A DNA stretch of 47,358 nt from Candidatus Colivivens caballi (GTDB lineage: Bacteria; Bacteroidota; Bacteroidia; Bacteroidales; Bacteroidaceae): contig JAGHSZ010000036.1 in assembly GCA_018065565.1 (NCBI GenBank), forward strand, positions 1-47,358. The letters run 5' to 3'. Positions 24,710 through 33,215 of the stretch are shown one piece after another. The notes under the pieces were generated by a model that searched no databases, had not been told where the DNA came from, and saw only the letters and a program-made list of their open reading frames with translations. The position numbers were made by a program, and so were the translations under genes. The stretch's first letter is position 1; each line of letters starts with the position of its first letter.

Positions 24710-26230
24710 TTATTTAATCGAACTGAACTTGTCTTCGATGAGTTTGTCGCTCACACGGTCGAAGAGGTCCATGAGTTTCAGTGGCAGTTGCTGGTCGGTG
24801 TAGCGCTGCTGTGCCTTCTTCGACTCGCTGTTCATTGCTGCAAGTATGGTTTTGTAGTCAATGATGCTGGTGAAGAAACCTTTCTTCGGTTGCACACCAT
24901 TGATGCAGTTGTCGAGTTTCAGCGTCATGGTGTTGAACGGCATGAATGAGCGGTTGTTGCCCTGCATCTCAATCAGCCAGTCATAGTATGAATGGAAGAA
25001 GTCGTTGGTCAGTGTGCGATAGAACGATGTTGATGTGAATGCCTGACGGAGTTCTGGCTGGTCGAGTGTGTAGCCGTGACCGATGTCGTCGGTGAACTGG
25101 TGAACCAGATACATGTAGAGCAGATGGAACTTTACCATTCTGGTGTTTATGAGTTCGCGTGTCTGTTGCCCGAATGTCATCAGGTTCAGGTTTGACTCGT
25201 CGCTTTTCAGTCCGTATTCGCGGAACAGAGGGTTTTGTGCCCTGCCATCGACTGTGTGCAGTTTGTCGTCTGGCAGCGAAAGGAAATTGAGTATGGAGAG
25301 GGCACCTACATGTTCGATGAAATGTGCATCGTTGCGCTGTCCGTCACCACCTGGGTCGTTGACATATGGCACAGATGCCTCTTCGTCGCCGAGATAGTAG
25401 CAGGCATTGAGTGACAGGCTCTTCGGACCTGTGAGGTTCTCTTGGTAGTAGTAGAGTGCCGACTTGGTCTTGATGACAAAGTCGGAGCGGCTGATAGGAC
25501 TGTCTTCGTCGCTTGCCACATTGAAGTAAGGGAGTACGGTCAGTGCTCCTATTTTTGCATCTCGCAGGTCCCCTCGGTTGGTCAGCAGTGGGTTGTTGGC
25601 TGCATCGCGGATGTTCTTCACGATGATAGGGAATCCGGCTGCACCTGTTCCACCGAAGATGGAACTGACGATGAACACCCTGTCCTCCTTCTTGTAGAGG
25701 TTGGCAAATTCACGGAACTCCACGGAGTCCTTGAACTGGTTGAGTGCCACGGCTCCAATGTTCGGACTGCCAACAAATCCGATATCCATCTTTGTGTTGA
25801 GATGTTCGTTGCTGAACAGCATGCTGCACAGAGCCTGGTTCTGCTCGTTCATGGTGTCGAAGGCAATGTAGTCCTTGAACTCCTTTTCAGCAATGCTGCC
25901 GAGGTTGAAGATGAATGTGTCGGTCAGCCCGTGTTGAGGTGCCAGGTCGGCGAGTGTGGCAATCTTCACATTGAAGAACCCCTGATTCACATCGGTGCGA
26001 TCGCCATAGAGGCTTTTGCGTATCTCCTTATACCAGCGGAGCAGGTCGTCGGTGCGTTTGAGGTCTTCATTGGCATGGTGCGGGTCCATGATGATTGGCA
26101 CGATTTGCAGGTCGGCAATTGGTGCGCCTGTGCGTTCGTCACAAGGATGTACACCCGCTGCCAGTTGCATGAGCAGGGGTTTCAGTACTCGTGACCCAGT
26201 GCCTCCTACGAGAAAAAGATAAAGGTTCAT
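24710..26230 (-). CDS. Tubulin/FtsZ-like GTPase family protein
   Basis: This 506-residue protein starts with MNLYLFLVGGTGSRVLKPLL, a glycine loop after a first strand as in tubulins. Residues 189-200, SSIFGGTGAAGF, match the tubulin/FtsZ signature GGGTGTGAAP, and KIGALTVLPYFN (227-238) corresponds to the strand that follows it in FtsZ. The spacing between the two loops is about 180 residues, against about 85 in FtsZ, so a large insertion (roughly 30-150) is present. The C-terminal half is helical. It fits Tubulin-like families outside FtsZ proper. GTP binding is likely; polymerisation is unknown. Its ATG overlaps the stop codon of the frame at 26227-26430. Confidence 0.85.
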   Translation of the reverse strand: MNLYLFLVGGTGSRVLKPLLMQLAAGVHPCDERTGAPIADLQIVPIIMDPHHANEDLKRTDDLLRWYKEIRKSLYGDRTDVNQGFFNVKIATLADLAPQHGLTDTFIFNLGSIAEKEFKDYIAFDTMNEQNQALCSMLFSNEHLNTKMDIGFVGSPNIGAVALNQFKDSVEFREFANLYKKEDRVFIVSSIFGGTGAAGFPIIVKNIRDAANNPLLTNRGDLRDAKIGALTVLPYFNVASDEDSPISRSDFVIKTKSALYYYQENLTGPKSLSLNACYYLGDEEASVPYVNDPGGDGQRNDAHFIEHVGALSILNFLSLPDDKLHTVDGRAQNPLFREYGLKSDESNLNLMTFGQQTRELINTRMVKFHLLYMYLVHQFTDDIGHGYTLDQPELRQAFTSTSFYRTLTNDFFHSYYDWLIEMQGNNRSFMPFNTMTLKLDNCINGVQPKKGFFTSIIDYKTILAAMNSESKKAQQRYTDQQLPLKLMDLFDRVSDKLIEDKFSSIK

Positions 26231-26430
26231 GTTCTATGTTTTAACTCTTTGTTTGCAATTAAGTTTCTTTGTGTACAGCCCCCCGTCTGTCGGTTGCTGC
26301 CAGTGTTTCTGCTGCTGTTGGCACTATCACCACTGCTGCTGCTTGCATAGTCACCACTGTCTGTGTCACTGTGGCGTGACGCATCCGTTGTGGACTGCGA
26401 TGAAGTGATGGCAGACTGTTCCTCAACTAT
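26227..26430 (-). pseudogene. Frame-shifted Ser/Asn-rich tail of the upstream membrane protein
   Basis: A 67-codon open stretch (IVEEQSAITSSQSTTD..., then Ser/Gly/Asn-rich, basic at the end) continues from the 3' end of the four-helix gene in the -1 frame. It has no start codon of its own. Its TGA (26229-26227) overlaps the ATG of the tubulin-like gene as ATGA. One missing or shifted base near 26427-26432 would join it to the membrane protein. It may be a real frameshift mutation, a sequence error or programmed -1 frameshifting. Confidence 0.55.
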
Positions 26431-26879
26431 TCAGGGATAGGGGTATGGCGGCAGTTGCTGCTCCACCATCTGACTGAAAATGAAACGATGATGAACAGCA
26501 GGATGGTGAGTACCACATTAAGAATGTTGAACTGTATGAGCTGGCGCATATAGTCCTTTCCTGCTTCTGTGAATTCGGAGTAAGGGAAATAGAACGATAT
26601 GCTTGGTGCGATGAGCACTGCTGCCACCATCATGATGAGCCAGTGGTACCACCGGCTGAACCTGACGGAATTGATGACATAATAGTAGATGATAGCCATC
26701 ACCCACACAGTTATTGCAGTGCTGGATGCAATGGTTGAATACATCTGTGCGTTGTACATCTCATCCATAAATGCTGCATCGAACAAGTTGGTCGATTCGT
26801 ACATCTCAGTTGGGAACAGCATATACGCAACGGTAATGATGATTCCGACAGCGAGAAATATGAAATTCTTGTATTTCAT
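26427..26879 (-). CDS. Four-helix membrane protein, cytoskeletal cluster
   Basis: This 150-residue protein has four hydrophobic segments at about 5-22, 49-69, 79-97 and 115-136, with both ends probably cytosolic. No known family is recognised. It ends in SSNCRHTPIPE and a TAG at 26427-26429. A hydrophilic 67-codon frame follows immediately in the -1 frame (26227-26430), suggesting the intact product is about 217 residues with a Ser-rich tail. It lies 37 bp after the vWA-like lipoprotein gene. Confidence 0.78.
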   Translation of the reverse strand: MKYKNFIFLAVGIIITVAYMLFPTEMYESTNLFDAAFMDEMYNAQMYSTIASSTAITVWVMAIIYYYVINSVRFSRWYHWLIMMVAAVLIAPSISFYFPYSEFTEAGKDYMRQLIQFNILNVVLTILLFIIVSFSVRWWSSNCRHTPIPE

Positions 26880-26916
26880 TATTAAGTCACTAAATTTTAA
26901 TTAAGTTGAAAGTATT

Positions 26917-28260
26917 TTATTTGTTTATAGACAATTTGATGGTGAAGTAGTTGAGTTCATCTTTTTTCTGGTTGGCATAACTGTCGTAGATGCCTTGCAT
27001 CAGATAGCGCAGTGAGAATGTGGTCGATGCAAACTGTGGATTGCCAGCGTCGGGATGTGAGTCGTCGTCGCTGCTTGATTCGATGATCCACTGCTGGAAC
27101 TGATTGCGTAGGCTGATGGTAATCTCCTGGTCGTGAGTGAACTTCTCCATGTTCAGCACCATACGGTGTGTTGCCTTGTCCATCACATCCCGGTTGTTCT
27201 GTGTGATGTCGCTGTGCTGTATCGGTGCTATGCTGACAATGTCCACCTTGTCGTCAGCCTTGATTGAATAGTTTGCTGGATTTGACAGATAACTTTCTTC
27301 GATGAACATGTTGCCCATGTTGAGAGCCACCACCATTTGCAGTTCACCTGTGTTGCGGTCGGTTTCCACATCGGTCACTGCATGTATGCCTTCGCCTTCG
27401 TTGTGCTTGCGGTCAGTGCGCATCCGTCCTTTTGTATCACGGTCATTCTGCACCAGTGAGTAGTACGGACTGTAACAGTTGTCACCGCAGAAGAGCATCA
27501 TCTGCTCATATCCGTTCAACTCAGTGAACTGTATGAATTTCTGGTATTTGCTTTCAGTCATCAGTCGGTTCATGCTGGCATCGCTGCCCACAATCATCAA
27601 GTAGTAAGGTCGTGTTCCATTGTAGTTTACTCCCGAAGGACGGTTGTATGGATAGTAAGTTCCGACGAATGACGCATTGAGTTTCACCAGCACCACCGAC
27701 TTACCTTTGCCCGACTCCTTCATGATGGTCTGTGTCATGGCTTTTGCCTCGCTGAAAATCTTTTCAGTGTTGACCACTCCCACATCCTGGGTAGAGTAAA
27801 TCATGTCGCTTGCCAGGATGCTGATGTCGTTGTCCTGTGCATGGCAGAAGAGTGAGTCGAGAATCTTGCCGAAATCGGTGAAACTTGCGTCACCGATGCC
27901 GCGTGTGGTCTCGAAGATGTTTTTGTCGGTAATGAATTCTCGGAAGGTTTTAGGGTATTCATACACACCATCGTTGACTACAAACAGTCTGACCCCGTCA
28001 CAACCCGTGCTGTCGTTGTCCTGTGGCAGCACATTGAGCAGTGACATTATGGCATCTTTGAATTCACCTCGTCCCTTTGGCGAATCGTACGGAATCATGC
28101 TTCCACTGCGTTCCAGATAGAAGTTCACTGCAAGTGGAGCCTGGACGGAGTCGGCATCGGCCGTGTGCCGTGATGCGCGTCCGTGGCATCCTGCTGTTGC
28201 TAAGGTCATTGCCATTGCCGCAGTCATAATTGCTGATGAGAAGATGTGTCGTTTTTGCAT
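26917..28260 (-). CDS. vWA-like lipoprotein, first gene of the cytoskeletal cluster
   Basis: The protein (447 residues from the chosen ATG) begins with a lipoprotein-type signal ending LATAGC, with the lipidated Cys at 25. Residues about 44-55, VNFYLERSGSM, resemble the first strand and metal-site loop of a von Willebrand A domain; the usual DxSxS is ExSxS (Glu50). A second candidate metal residue is the Asp of ILASDMIYS (about 138-146). The protein is expected in the periplasm or outer membrane inner leaflet. A further in-frame ATG 14 codons upstream (28302) reads into the promoter and is rejected. vWA domains usually make metal-dependent protein contacts; the partner is unknown. Confidence 0.75.
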   Translation of the reverse strand: MQKRHIFSSAIMTAAMAMTLATAGCHGRASRHTADADSVQAPLAVNFYLERSGSMIPYDSPKGRGEFKDAIMSLLNVLPQDNDSTGCDGVRLFVVNDGVYEYPKTFREFITDKNIFETTRGIGDASFTDFGKILDSLFCHAQDNDISILASDMIYSTQDVGVVNTEKIFSEAKAMTQTIMKESGKGKSVVLVKLNASFVGTYYPYNRPSGVNYNGTRPYYLMIVGSDASMNRLMTESKYQKFIQFTELNGYEQMMLFCGDNCYSPYYSLVQNDRDTKGRMRTDRKHNEGEGIHAVTDVETDRNTGELQMVVALNMGNMFIEESYLSNPANYSIKADDKVDIVSIAPIQHSDITQNNRDVMDKATHRMVLNMEKFTHDQEITISLRNQFQQWIIESSSDDDSHPDAGNPQFASTTFSLRYLMQGIYDSYANQKKDELNYFTIKLSINK

Positions 28261-28279
28261 AATTCCGCATTTTACCTTG

Positions 28280-28287
28280 CAAAGGTA
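28280..28287 (-). promoter_or_regulatory. -7 box of the cytoskeletal operon (TACCTTTG)
   Basis: The complement of TACCTTTG lies 20 bp before the vWA-like gene start, giving a leader of about 13 nt. The next four genes follow with gaps of 37 bp or less or overlaps, apart from the 94-bp gap after the tubulin-like gene, so one transcript is likely. Confidence 0.6.
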
Positions 28288-28381
28288 CAAATAAATATTC
28301 AATAAACGGCTTTATTCTTGAAATTTTATTTCAATCAATGCAAAATAACTGATATTGTAACATTTTGTCAGATAAATTCAC

Positions 28382-28389
28382 TACTTTTG
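28382..28389 (+). promoter_or_regulatory. -7 box of the GSCFA-murF-alr operon (TACTTTTG)
   Basis: TACTTTTG fits TAnnTTTG and ends 23 bp before the GSCFA start. A TTTG at 28364-28367 is only 14 bp upstream and a TTG at 28355 is 24 bp upstream, so the -33 assignment is uncertain. Confidence 0.5.
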
Positions 28390-28412
28390 CAGTTTGTTAG
28401 CACATTGTCGTT

Positions 28413-29309
28413 ATGAAAGGACAGGACTATACATTCAGAACTAAGGTCGAAACGCGCAGCGATGGTTTGGAAATCAGCCATCGCCATAAGGTCGTTATGC
28501 TTGGTTCTTGTTTCACTGACAACATTGGTCAGCGCATGCTCAACGCAGGGTTCCAGTGTCTGGTCAATCCTCTTGGCACACTTTATAACCCTCTGTCCAT
28601 TCATGGCGTCATGCAGTCCAGTCCATCACTGTCATGGCTACATTCCAAAGTTGTCGATCCTGCTGCTTCATTGGCAGATTTACAACGGACGCTCCACACT
28701 GCCGATGTACTTATCGTCACATTTGGCACGGCTTATGTTTATTCGTTGAAATCGACGGGTGAAGTGGTTGCCAACTGTAAGAAAATGCCAGCGGACTTGT
28801 TCGACAGGAGGCGCGTTTCTTTCGATGAAATCGCCGATTTGTGGATTGACTTTCTCACAAAACCTGCTGAGAATGGCGGTGTTGACGGTAGCAGTATTCC
28901 TTCGGTCGTTTTCACTGTAAGCCCCATCCGACACTTGAAGGACGGCTTGCACGAAAACCAGTTGAGCAAGGCTACTCTGCTGATGGCAATCGACCACATC
29001 TGCCATGCTCTGCCCGGCCGTTGCCATTACTTCCCTGCTTACGAAATTATGCTTGACGAACTGCGCGATTATCGCTTCTATGCCGATGACATGATGCATC
29101 CGTCTGACCTTGCTGTCGATTACATCTGGACACGGTTCTGCCAAACATACATGAATGCAAAAACCATCGATTTCATCGAAAGATTCGAGCGTCTGAACCG
29201 CAACCTCCAACATCGTCCTTCGGATGCCGAATCGCCTGAATACATTGAATTTATCAACACTACGAATAACCAATTAAGAATACTGAAAGATGCAGTACAA
29301 AATCAGTGA
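28413..29309 (+). CDS. GSCFA domain protein (SGNH/GDSL-like hydrolase)
   Basis: GSCFA proteins are SGNH-hydrolase relatives of unknown substrate. The name-giving motif occurs at the start as VVMLGSCFTDNIG, whose Ser would be the nucleophile. The closing DxxH block is DDMMHPSDLAVDYIW. At 298 residues it is complete and has no signal peptide, so it is probably cytosolic. Its last 20 bp overlap the start of murF-alr, an arrangement that suggests a cell-wall connection. An esterase or acetyl-transfer role is inference. Confidence 0.9.
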   Translation: MKGQDYTFRTKVETRSDGLEISHRHKVVMLGSCFTDNIGQRMLNAGFQCLVNPLGTLYNPLSIHGVMQSSPSLSWLHSKVVDPAASLADLQRTLHTADVLIVTFGTAYVYSLKSTGEVVANCKKMPADLFDRRRVSFDEIADLWIDFLTKPAENGGVDGSSIPSVVFTVSPIRHLKDGLHENQLSKATLLMAIDHICHALPGRCHYFPAYEIMLDELRDYRFYADDMMHPSDLAVDYIWTRFCQTYMNAKTIDFIERFERLNRNLQHRPSDAESPEYIEFINTTNNQLRILKDAVQNQ

Positions 29310-31758
29310 CATTGCCCGTATTATGGGTGCTGAACGACATGGGTGTGTCGATGCCAACATCAACTGGCTGCTCATTGACAGCCGTTCACTCTGTTTTCCA
29401 GAAGAGACACTTTTCTTTGCCATTAAGACATCAAGAAACGACGGACACAGATATATAGCTGAACTCTACAAGCGCGGGGTCAGAAACTTTGTTGTGGAAC
29501 AGATGCCGAAAGACTTCGGCGATGCCAATTTCCTCGTTGTACACGACACATTGCAGGCACTTCAGCGGCTCGCTGCCCATCATCGTCAGCAATTCACTTT
29601 GCCTATTGTTGCCATAACAGGAAGTAACGGAAAAACCACGGTGAAGGAGTGGCTCTATCAGTTGCTGTCCCCCGACTTCAATGTGTGCCGTTCGCCTCGC
29701 AGTTACAACTCGCAGCTCGGTGTTCCACTTTCCCTCTGGTTGCTCAACGAACATCACAACCTGGCGATAATCGAAGCAGGTATATCCAACCCCAACGAGA
29801 TGGACAACCTGAACCGTATGATTCGTCCCGATGTCAGCGTACTGACCAATATCGGTATGGCTCACCAGGAGAATTTCTACACGATGGAGGGCAAGTGCGA
29901 CGAGAAACTCAAACTCTTCAAGGACTGTCACTCGGCTGTAATCAACTTGCAGTCAGAACTCATCAACCGTGTTGCCCGTCAAGAGGTGAAGGACAAGGTC
30001 AACGACTTCCCAATCATCCGCAATGTGGAGAAGGTTGGGTCGTCAGCCACCATTACCTATATGCTTGGCGGAACTGTTGGTCAGTACACCATTCCGTTCA
30101 TTGACAATGCGTCGGTCGAGAACTCCGTCACCTGCCTGGCTGTGTGCAATGCTGTGCGTCAGTTGGAGGATGCTCACTTGCCTCAGTCAATCCGTCAGCC
30201 TGAATGGATTCAGACCATTTGCAAGCGCATGGCGCATCTCGAACCAGTTGCCATGCGACTTGAAGTGAAAGATGGCATCAACGGTTGTACCCTCATCAAT
30301 GATACATACAACTCCGATATGCATTCGCTCGACATTGCTCTCGACTTCATGAGCCGTCGTTCCACTGACCAGCGTCGCACTCTCATTCTCAGTGATATAC
30401 TACAAAGCGGTGAGGCACCTCGTTCGCTCTACAATCGCGTGGCACAGATGGCAGAGAACCGTGGCATTGACAAGGTAATCGGTGTCGGTGACGACATATT
30501 TGCCTGTGCTGAGTACTTCCCGATGGAGCGCCATTTCTTCCGCTCCACTGACGAACTCATCGACAGTGAAGTGTTTGCAAGTCTTCGCAACGAATTCATA
30601 TTGATAAAGGGTGCGCGTCAATATCATTTCGACCGCCTGTGCGACCTTTTGACGCTGAAAGTGCACCAGACTATCCTTGAAGTCAATCTCAATGCGCTTG
30701 TCGAGAATGTCCACTATTACCGTTCATTCATGCAACCAGAGACTAAGATGGTGTGCATGGTCAAGGCTTCGGCATACGGTGTGGGACCGATTGAAACCAG
30801 TAAGACTCTTCAAGCCAATGGTGTCGATTATCTTGCAGTGGCAGTTGCCGATGAAGGTGCCGACCTCCGTAAGGCAGGTGTCACGGCAAACATCATGATT
30901 ATGAATCCCGAGATGACATCGTTCAAGATGCTTTTCGACTATCGTCTCGAACCTGAGGTCTATAATTTCCAGTTGCTGGATGCACTGATATATGCTGCCG
31001 AGAAAGAGGGAATCACTAACTTCCCAGTACATATCAAACTCGACACTGGTATGCATCGACTTGGCTTCAACCCAGAGACCGACATGCCACGGCTTATCGA
31101 ACGCCTTCACAAGCAGTCTGCCCTTGTGCCATGCTCGGTTTTCAGTCATTTCGTTGGAAGCGACGACGATGTGTTCGATGAATTCTCGCATCAGCAGTTT
31201 GCCCTCTACGACAAGGCATCGCGCCAGTTGCAGGATGCGTTCAGCCACAAGATTTTGCGCCATATCTGCAATTCTGCCGGCATCGAACATTTCCCGAAGT
31301 ATCATCTTGACATGGTTCGCCTTGGTCTCGGACTCTATGGCATCAACAGTCGAAACAATAATATAATAAATAATGTGGCAACGCTGAAAACCACAGTTCT
31401 CCAGATTCGCGACATCCCAGCCGATGACACTGTGGGTTACAGCCGTCGTGGCCATGTCAGCCGTCCGAGCCGTATTGCAGCCATTCCAATCGGATATGCC
31501 GACGGACTCAACCGCCGCCTTGGCAATGGCAACTGCTACTGTCTGGTTCACGGGCAAAAAGCACCTTATGTGGGCAACATCTGCATGGATGTGTGCATGA
31601 TTGATGTCACTGGTATTGACTGCAAGCAGGGCGACCAGGTCATCATCTTTGGTGACGACCTCCCTGTCACAGTCCTCAGCGATGCACTTGGCACCATTCC
31701 TTACGAAGTGCTGACTGGCATTTCCCCTCGTGTGCAGCGTGTATATACCCAGGAGTAG
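29290..31758 (+). CDS. murF-alr: Bifunctional MurF ligase / alanine racemase
   Basis: The N-terminal half (about 1-455) is MurF, which adds D-Ala-D-Ala to the UDP-MurNAc tripeptide. Its ATP loop ITGSNGKTTVKEW is at 109-121. The C-terminal half (about 458-822) is a PLP alanine racemase that makes D-Ala, with the PLP lysine at 492 (MVKASAYGVG, slightly unlike the usual KANAYGHG) and AIPIGYADGLNR carrying the catalytic Tyr region. The fusion is common in Bacteroidetes and joins supply of D-Ala with its use; the intermediate step, Ddl, is at 1712-2746. The start overlaps the GSCFA gene by 20 bp. The fused protein is intact at 822 residues. Confidence 0.95.
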   Translation: MQYKISDIARIMGAERHGCVDANINWLLIDSRSLCFPEETLFFAIKTSRNDGHRYIAELYKRGVRNFVVEQMPKDFGDANFLVVHDTLQALQRLAAHHRQQFTLPIVAITGSNGKTTVKEWLYQLLSPDFNVCRSPRSYNSQLGVPLSLWLLNEHHNLAIIEAGISNPNEMDNLNRMIRPDVSVLTNIGMAHQENFYTMEGKCDEKLKLFKDCHSAVINLQSELINRVARQEVKDKVNDFPIIRNVEKVGSSATITYMLGGTVGQYTIPFIDNASVENSVTCLAVCNAVRQLEDAHLPQSIRQPEWIQTICKRMAHLEPVAMRLEVKDGINGCTLINDTYNSDMHSLDIALDFMSRRSTDQRRTLILSDILQSGEAPRSLYNRVAQMAENRGIDKVIGVGDDIFACAEYFPMERHFFRSTDELIDSEVFASLRNEFILIKGARQYHFDRLCDLLTLKVHQTILEVNLNALVENVHYYRSFMQPETKMVCMVKASAYGVGPIETSKTLQANGVDYLAVAVADEGADLRKAGVTANIMIMNPEMTSFKMLFDYRLEPEVYNFQLLDALIYAAEKEGITNFPVHIKLDTGMHRLGFNPETDMPRLIERLHKQSALVPCSVFSHFVGSDDDVFDEFSHQQFALYDKASRQLQDAFSHKILRHICNSAGIEHFPKYHLDMVRLGLGLYGINSRNNNIINNVATLKTTVLQIRDIPADDTVGYSRRGHVSRPSRIAAIPIGYADGLNRRLGNGNCYCLVHGQKAPYVGNICMDVCMIDVTGIDCKQGDQVIIFGDDLPVTVLSDALGTIPYEVLTGISPRVQRVYTQE

Positions 31759-31806
31759 CCCTACTGTTTGGCCCTCCTTAATTGCCCCACGCAGTTTATC
31801 TCTATT

Positions 31807-31895
31807 ATAATAAAGGAGCAACCGTGGCCGCCTCAAAAGCAGAACCCTCGCGCAGCTAATAATAGCAGTTAATAATAAAGGAGCACCAGTGGCGG
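31807..31895. repeat. Direct repeat in the murF-alr downstream gap
   Basis: ATAATAAAGGAGCA followed by a CC-GTGGC block occurs at 31807 and again at 31872, 65 bp apart. No gene is seen in 31759-31999. The repeat contains a GGAG sequence but is not placed to serve a start codon. Confidence 0.45.
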
Positions 31896-31999
31896 TTTTC
31901 TCACCCCTCCTCTCCTTCCAAGTCTCCGAATGCCCCCGTGCCTTCGGTGTCAGCCGAAGGTTCTCCCATTTCCATTCCCCCAAACACCCCATTAAAACC

Positions 32000-32191
32000 A
32001 TGAGTGACGGACATTTCAACCGGCAACTATTGCCAAAAAACGAACTGACGGCAGGCATCCGTGCCGGCAAAGCACAGATGCGTGTAAAGGCAGAGAATGC
32101 TTTTGCCTCGACCCTCACTGCCTTTTATCCCGACATCACAGCAGAACAGCGCGAGCAGATGCTCAGGCATTTCAAGGAACAATTGGCTTAG
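32000..32191 (+). CDS. Small 63-residue protein of unknown function
   Basis: ATG at 32000 opens a 63-codon frame MSDGHFNRQLLPKNEL... that ends in a helical AEQREQMLRHFKEQLA. It is highly charged, with no signal or membrane helix. Conserved Bacteroidetes short proteins with a FNRQLLP-like start exist to my recollection, but I cannot name the family. A terminator follows at once (32201-32224), which supports a real gene. Confidence 0.65.
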   Translation: MSDGHFNRQLLPKNELTAGIRAGKAQMRVKAENAFASTLTAFYPDITAEQREQMLRHFKEQLA

Positions 32192-32200
32192 TTCTGCCAA

Positions 32201-32224
32201 AAGGAGTGGCGACACTCCTTTTTT
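32201..32224 (+). terminator. Intrinsic terminator before pyrE
   Basis: AAGGAGTG (32201-32208) and CACTCCTT (32213-32220) close a GCGA loop, followed by TTTTTT including the stem end. It ends the transcript carrying the 63-residue gene. Confidence 0.88.
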
Positions 32225-32268
32225 CCGTTATTTTTCAATGACATACCATCCGTTTGCACATTTTTTTG

Positions 32269-32276
32269 TACCTTTG
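32269..32276 (+). promoter_or_regulatory. -7 box of pyrE (TACCTTTG)
   Basis: TACCTTTG lies 31 bp upstream of the pyrE ATG. A TTTG at 32253-32256 is only 12 bp upstream, too close for a standard -33, so only the -7 half is firm. Confidence 0.6.
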
Positions 32277-32307
32277 CACGCGGAAACATTAACAACACAT
32301 AAGACAA

Positions 32308-32940
32308 ATGGACAAATTACAGACACAGTTTGCAGCAAAGCTGCTTGAAGTAAAAGCAATCAAACTCCAACCACAGGACCCGTTCACATGGGCATCAGGC
32401 TGGAAATCTCCGTTCTATTGCGACAACCGCAAGACACTCTCTTTCCCTGCTCTTCGCTCGTATGTGAAGACTGAACTCACTCGCCTCATCATGGAAGAGT
32501 TTCCAGAGGCAGAGGCCGTGGCAGGTGTTGCAACTGGTGCCATCGCACAAGGTGCGCTGGTAGCAGAAGAACTCAGCCTTCCGTTTGCCTATGTGCGTTC
32601 GAAACCAAAGGACCACGGACTGGAAAACCTCATCGAGGGTGAACTCCGTCAGGGCAGCAAGGTCGTTGTCGTTGAGGACCTCATCTCGACAGGTGGCAGC
32701 AGTCTGAAAGCAGTCGAGGCACTGCGCAAGGCTGGCATGGAGGTGGTAGGCATGGTTGCTTCCTACACTTATGGCTTCCCAGTTGCAGAACAGGCATTCA
32801 GTGAGGCAGGCGTACGCCTCATCACACTCACCAACTATGAGGCTGTGCTCGAAGTGGCAAAACAGATTGGCTACATCACCGAAGAGCAGATACCGACACT
32901 CAACGAATGGCGCCGTGATCCTGCCAACTGGATGAAATAA
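32308..32940 (+). CDS. pyrE: Orotate phosphoribosyltransferase
   Basis: This cytosolic enzyme of pyrimidine synthesis converts orotate and PRPP to orotidine 5'-phosphate. The PRPP-binding loop VVVVEDLISTGGSSLKAVEAL is at about 129-149, the flexible catalytic loop with KPKDHGLEN is before it, and the start has FTWASGWKSPFYCDNRK. At 210 residues it is complete. It has its own promoter box and lies between a terminator and copy B of the dispersed repeat. Confidence 0.96.
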   Translation: MDKLQTQFAAKLLEVKAIKLQPQDPFTWASGWKSPFYCDNRKTLSFPALRSYVKTELTRLIMEEFPEAEAVAGVATGAIAQGALVAEELSLPFAYVRSKPKDHGLENLIEGELRQGSKVVVVEDLISTGGSSLKAVEALRKAGMEVVGMVASYTYGFPVAEQAFSEAGVRLITLTNYEAVLEVAKQIGYITEEQIPTLNEWRRDPANWMK

Positions 32941-32965
32941 TAGGAATACAAATAAGGTCTGTATT

Positions 32966-33148
32966 GAAAAGGACGGTGCCCTCATGAAAAATCATGGTAT
33001 TGCACCATGAAATGATTGTTTCAAGCCGCAATATCGTCGTTTCATGCCATGATACCATCATTTCATGCTGCGATGCATTTATGACATCGTGGTGATAGCA
33101 TCATGAAGTAGATGCGATTGTGCGATAACGCATATAGATGTAAAAGAG
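32966..33148. repeat. Dispersed 182-bp repeat, copy B
   Basis: This is the second copy of the element at 11135-11316, same orientation, roughly 85-90% identical by eye, lying 25 bp after the pyrE stop. The shared ends begin GAAAAGGA and end near AAGAG. Internal inverted repeats such as CATGGTAT and ATACCATC are preserved in both. Confidence 0.85.
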
Positions 33149-33215
33149 GACTTCCCCACACAGAAATCTTGTAAAAAACATAAGAATAACAGAAATTGAA
33201 GAACCAAACGAAGTA

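Noticed and set aside
19624..28302. Genomic island inserted at the tRNA-Arg
   Set aside because: The tRNA borders the cytoskeletal cluster, but there is no integrase and no duplicated tRNA end at the far side, and base composition looks like the surroundings.
30724..32118. 464-codon minus-strand frame
   Set aside because: It is the shadow of the alanine racemase half of the MurF-Alr fusion and continues into a repeat-bearing gap.
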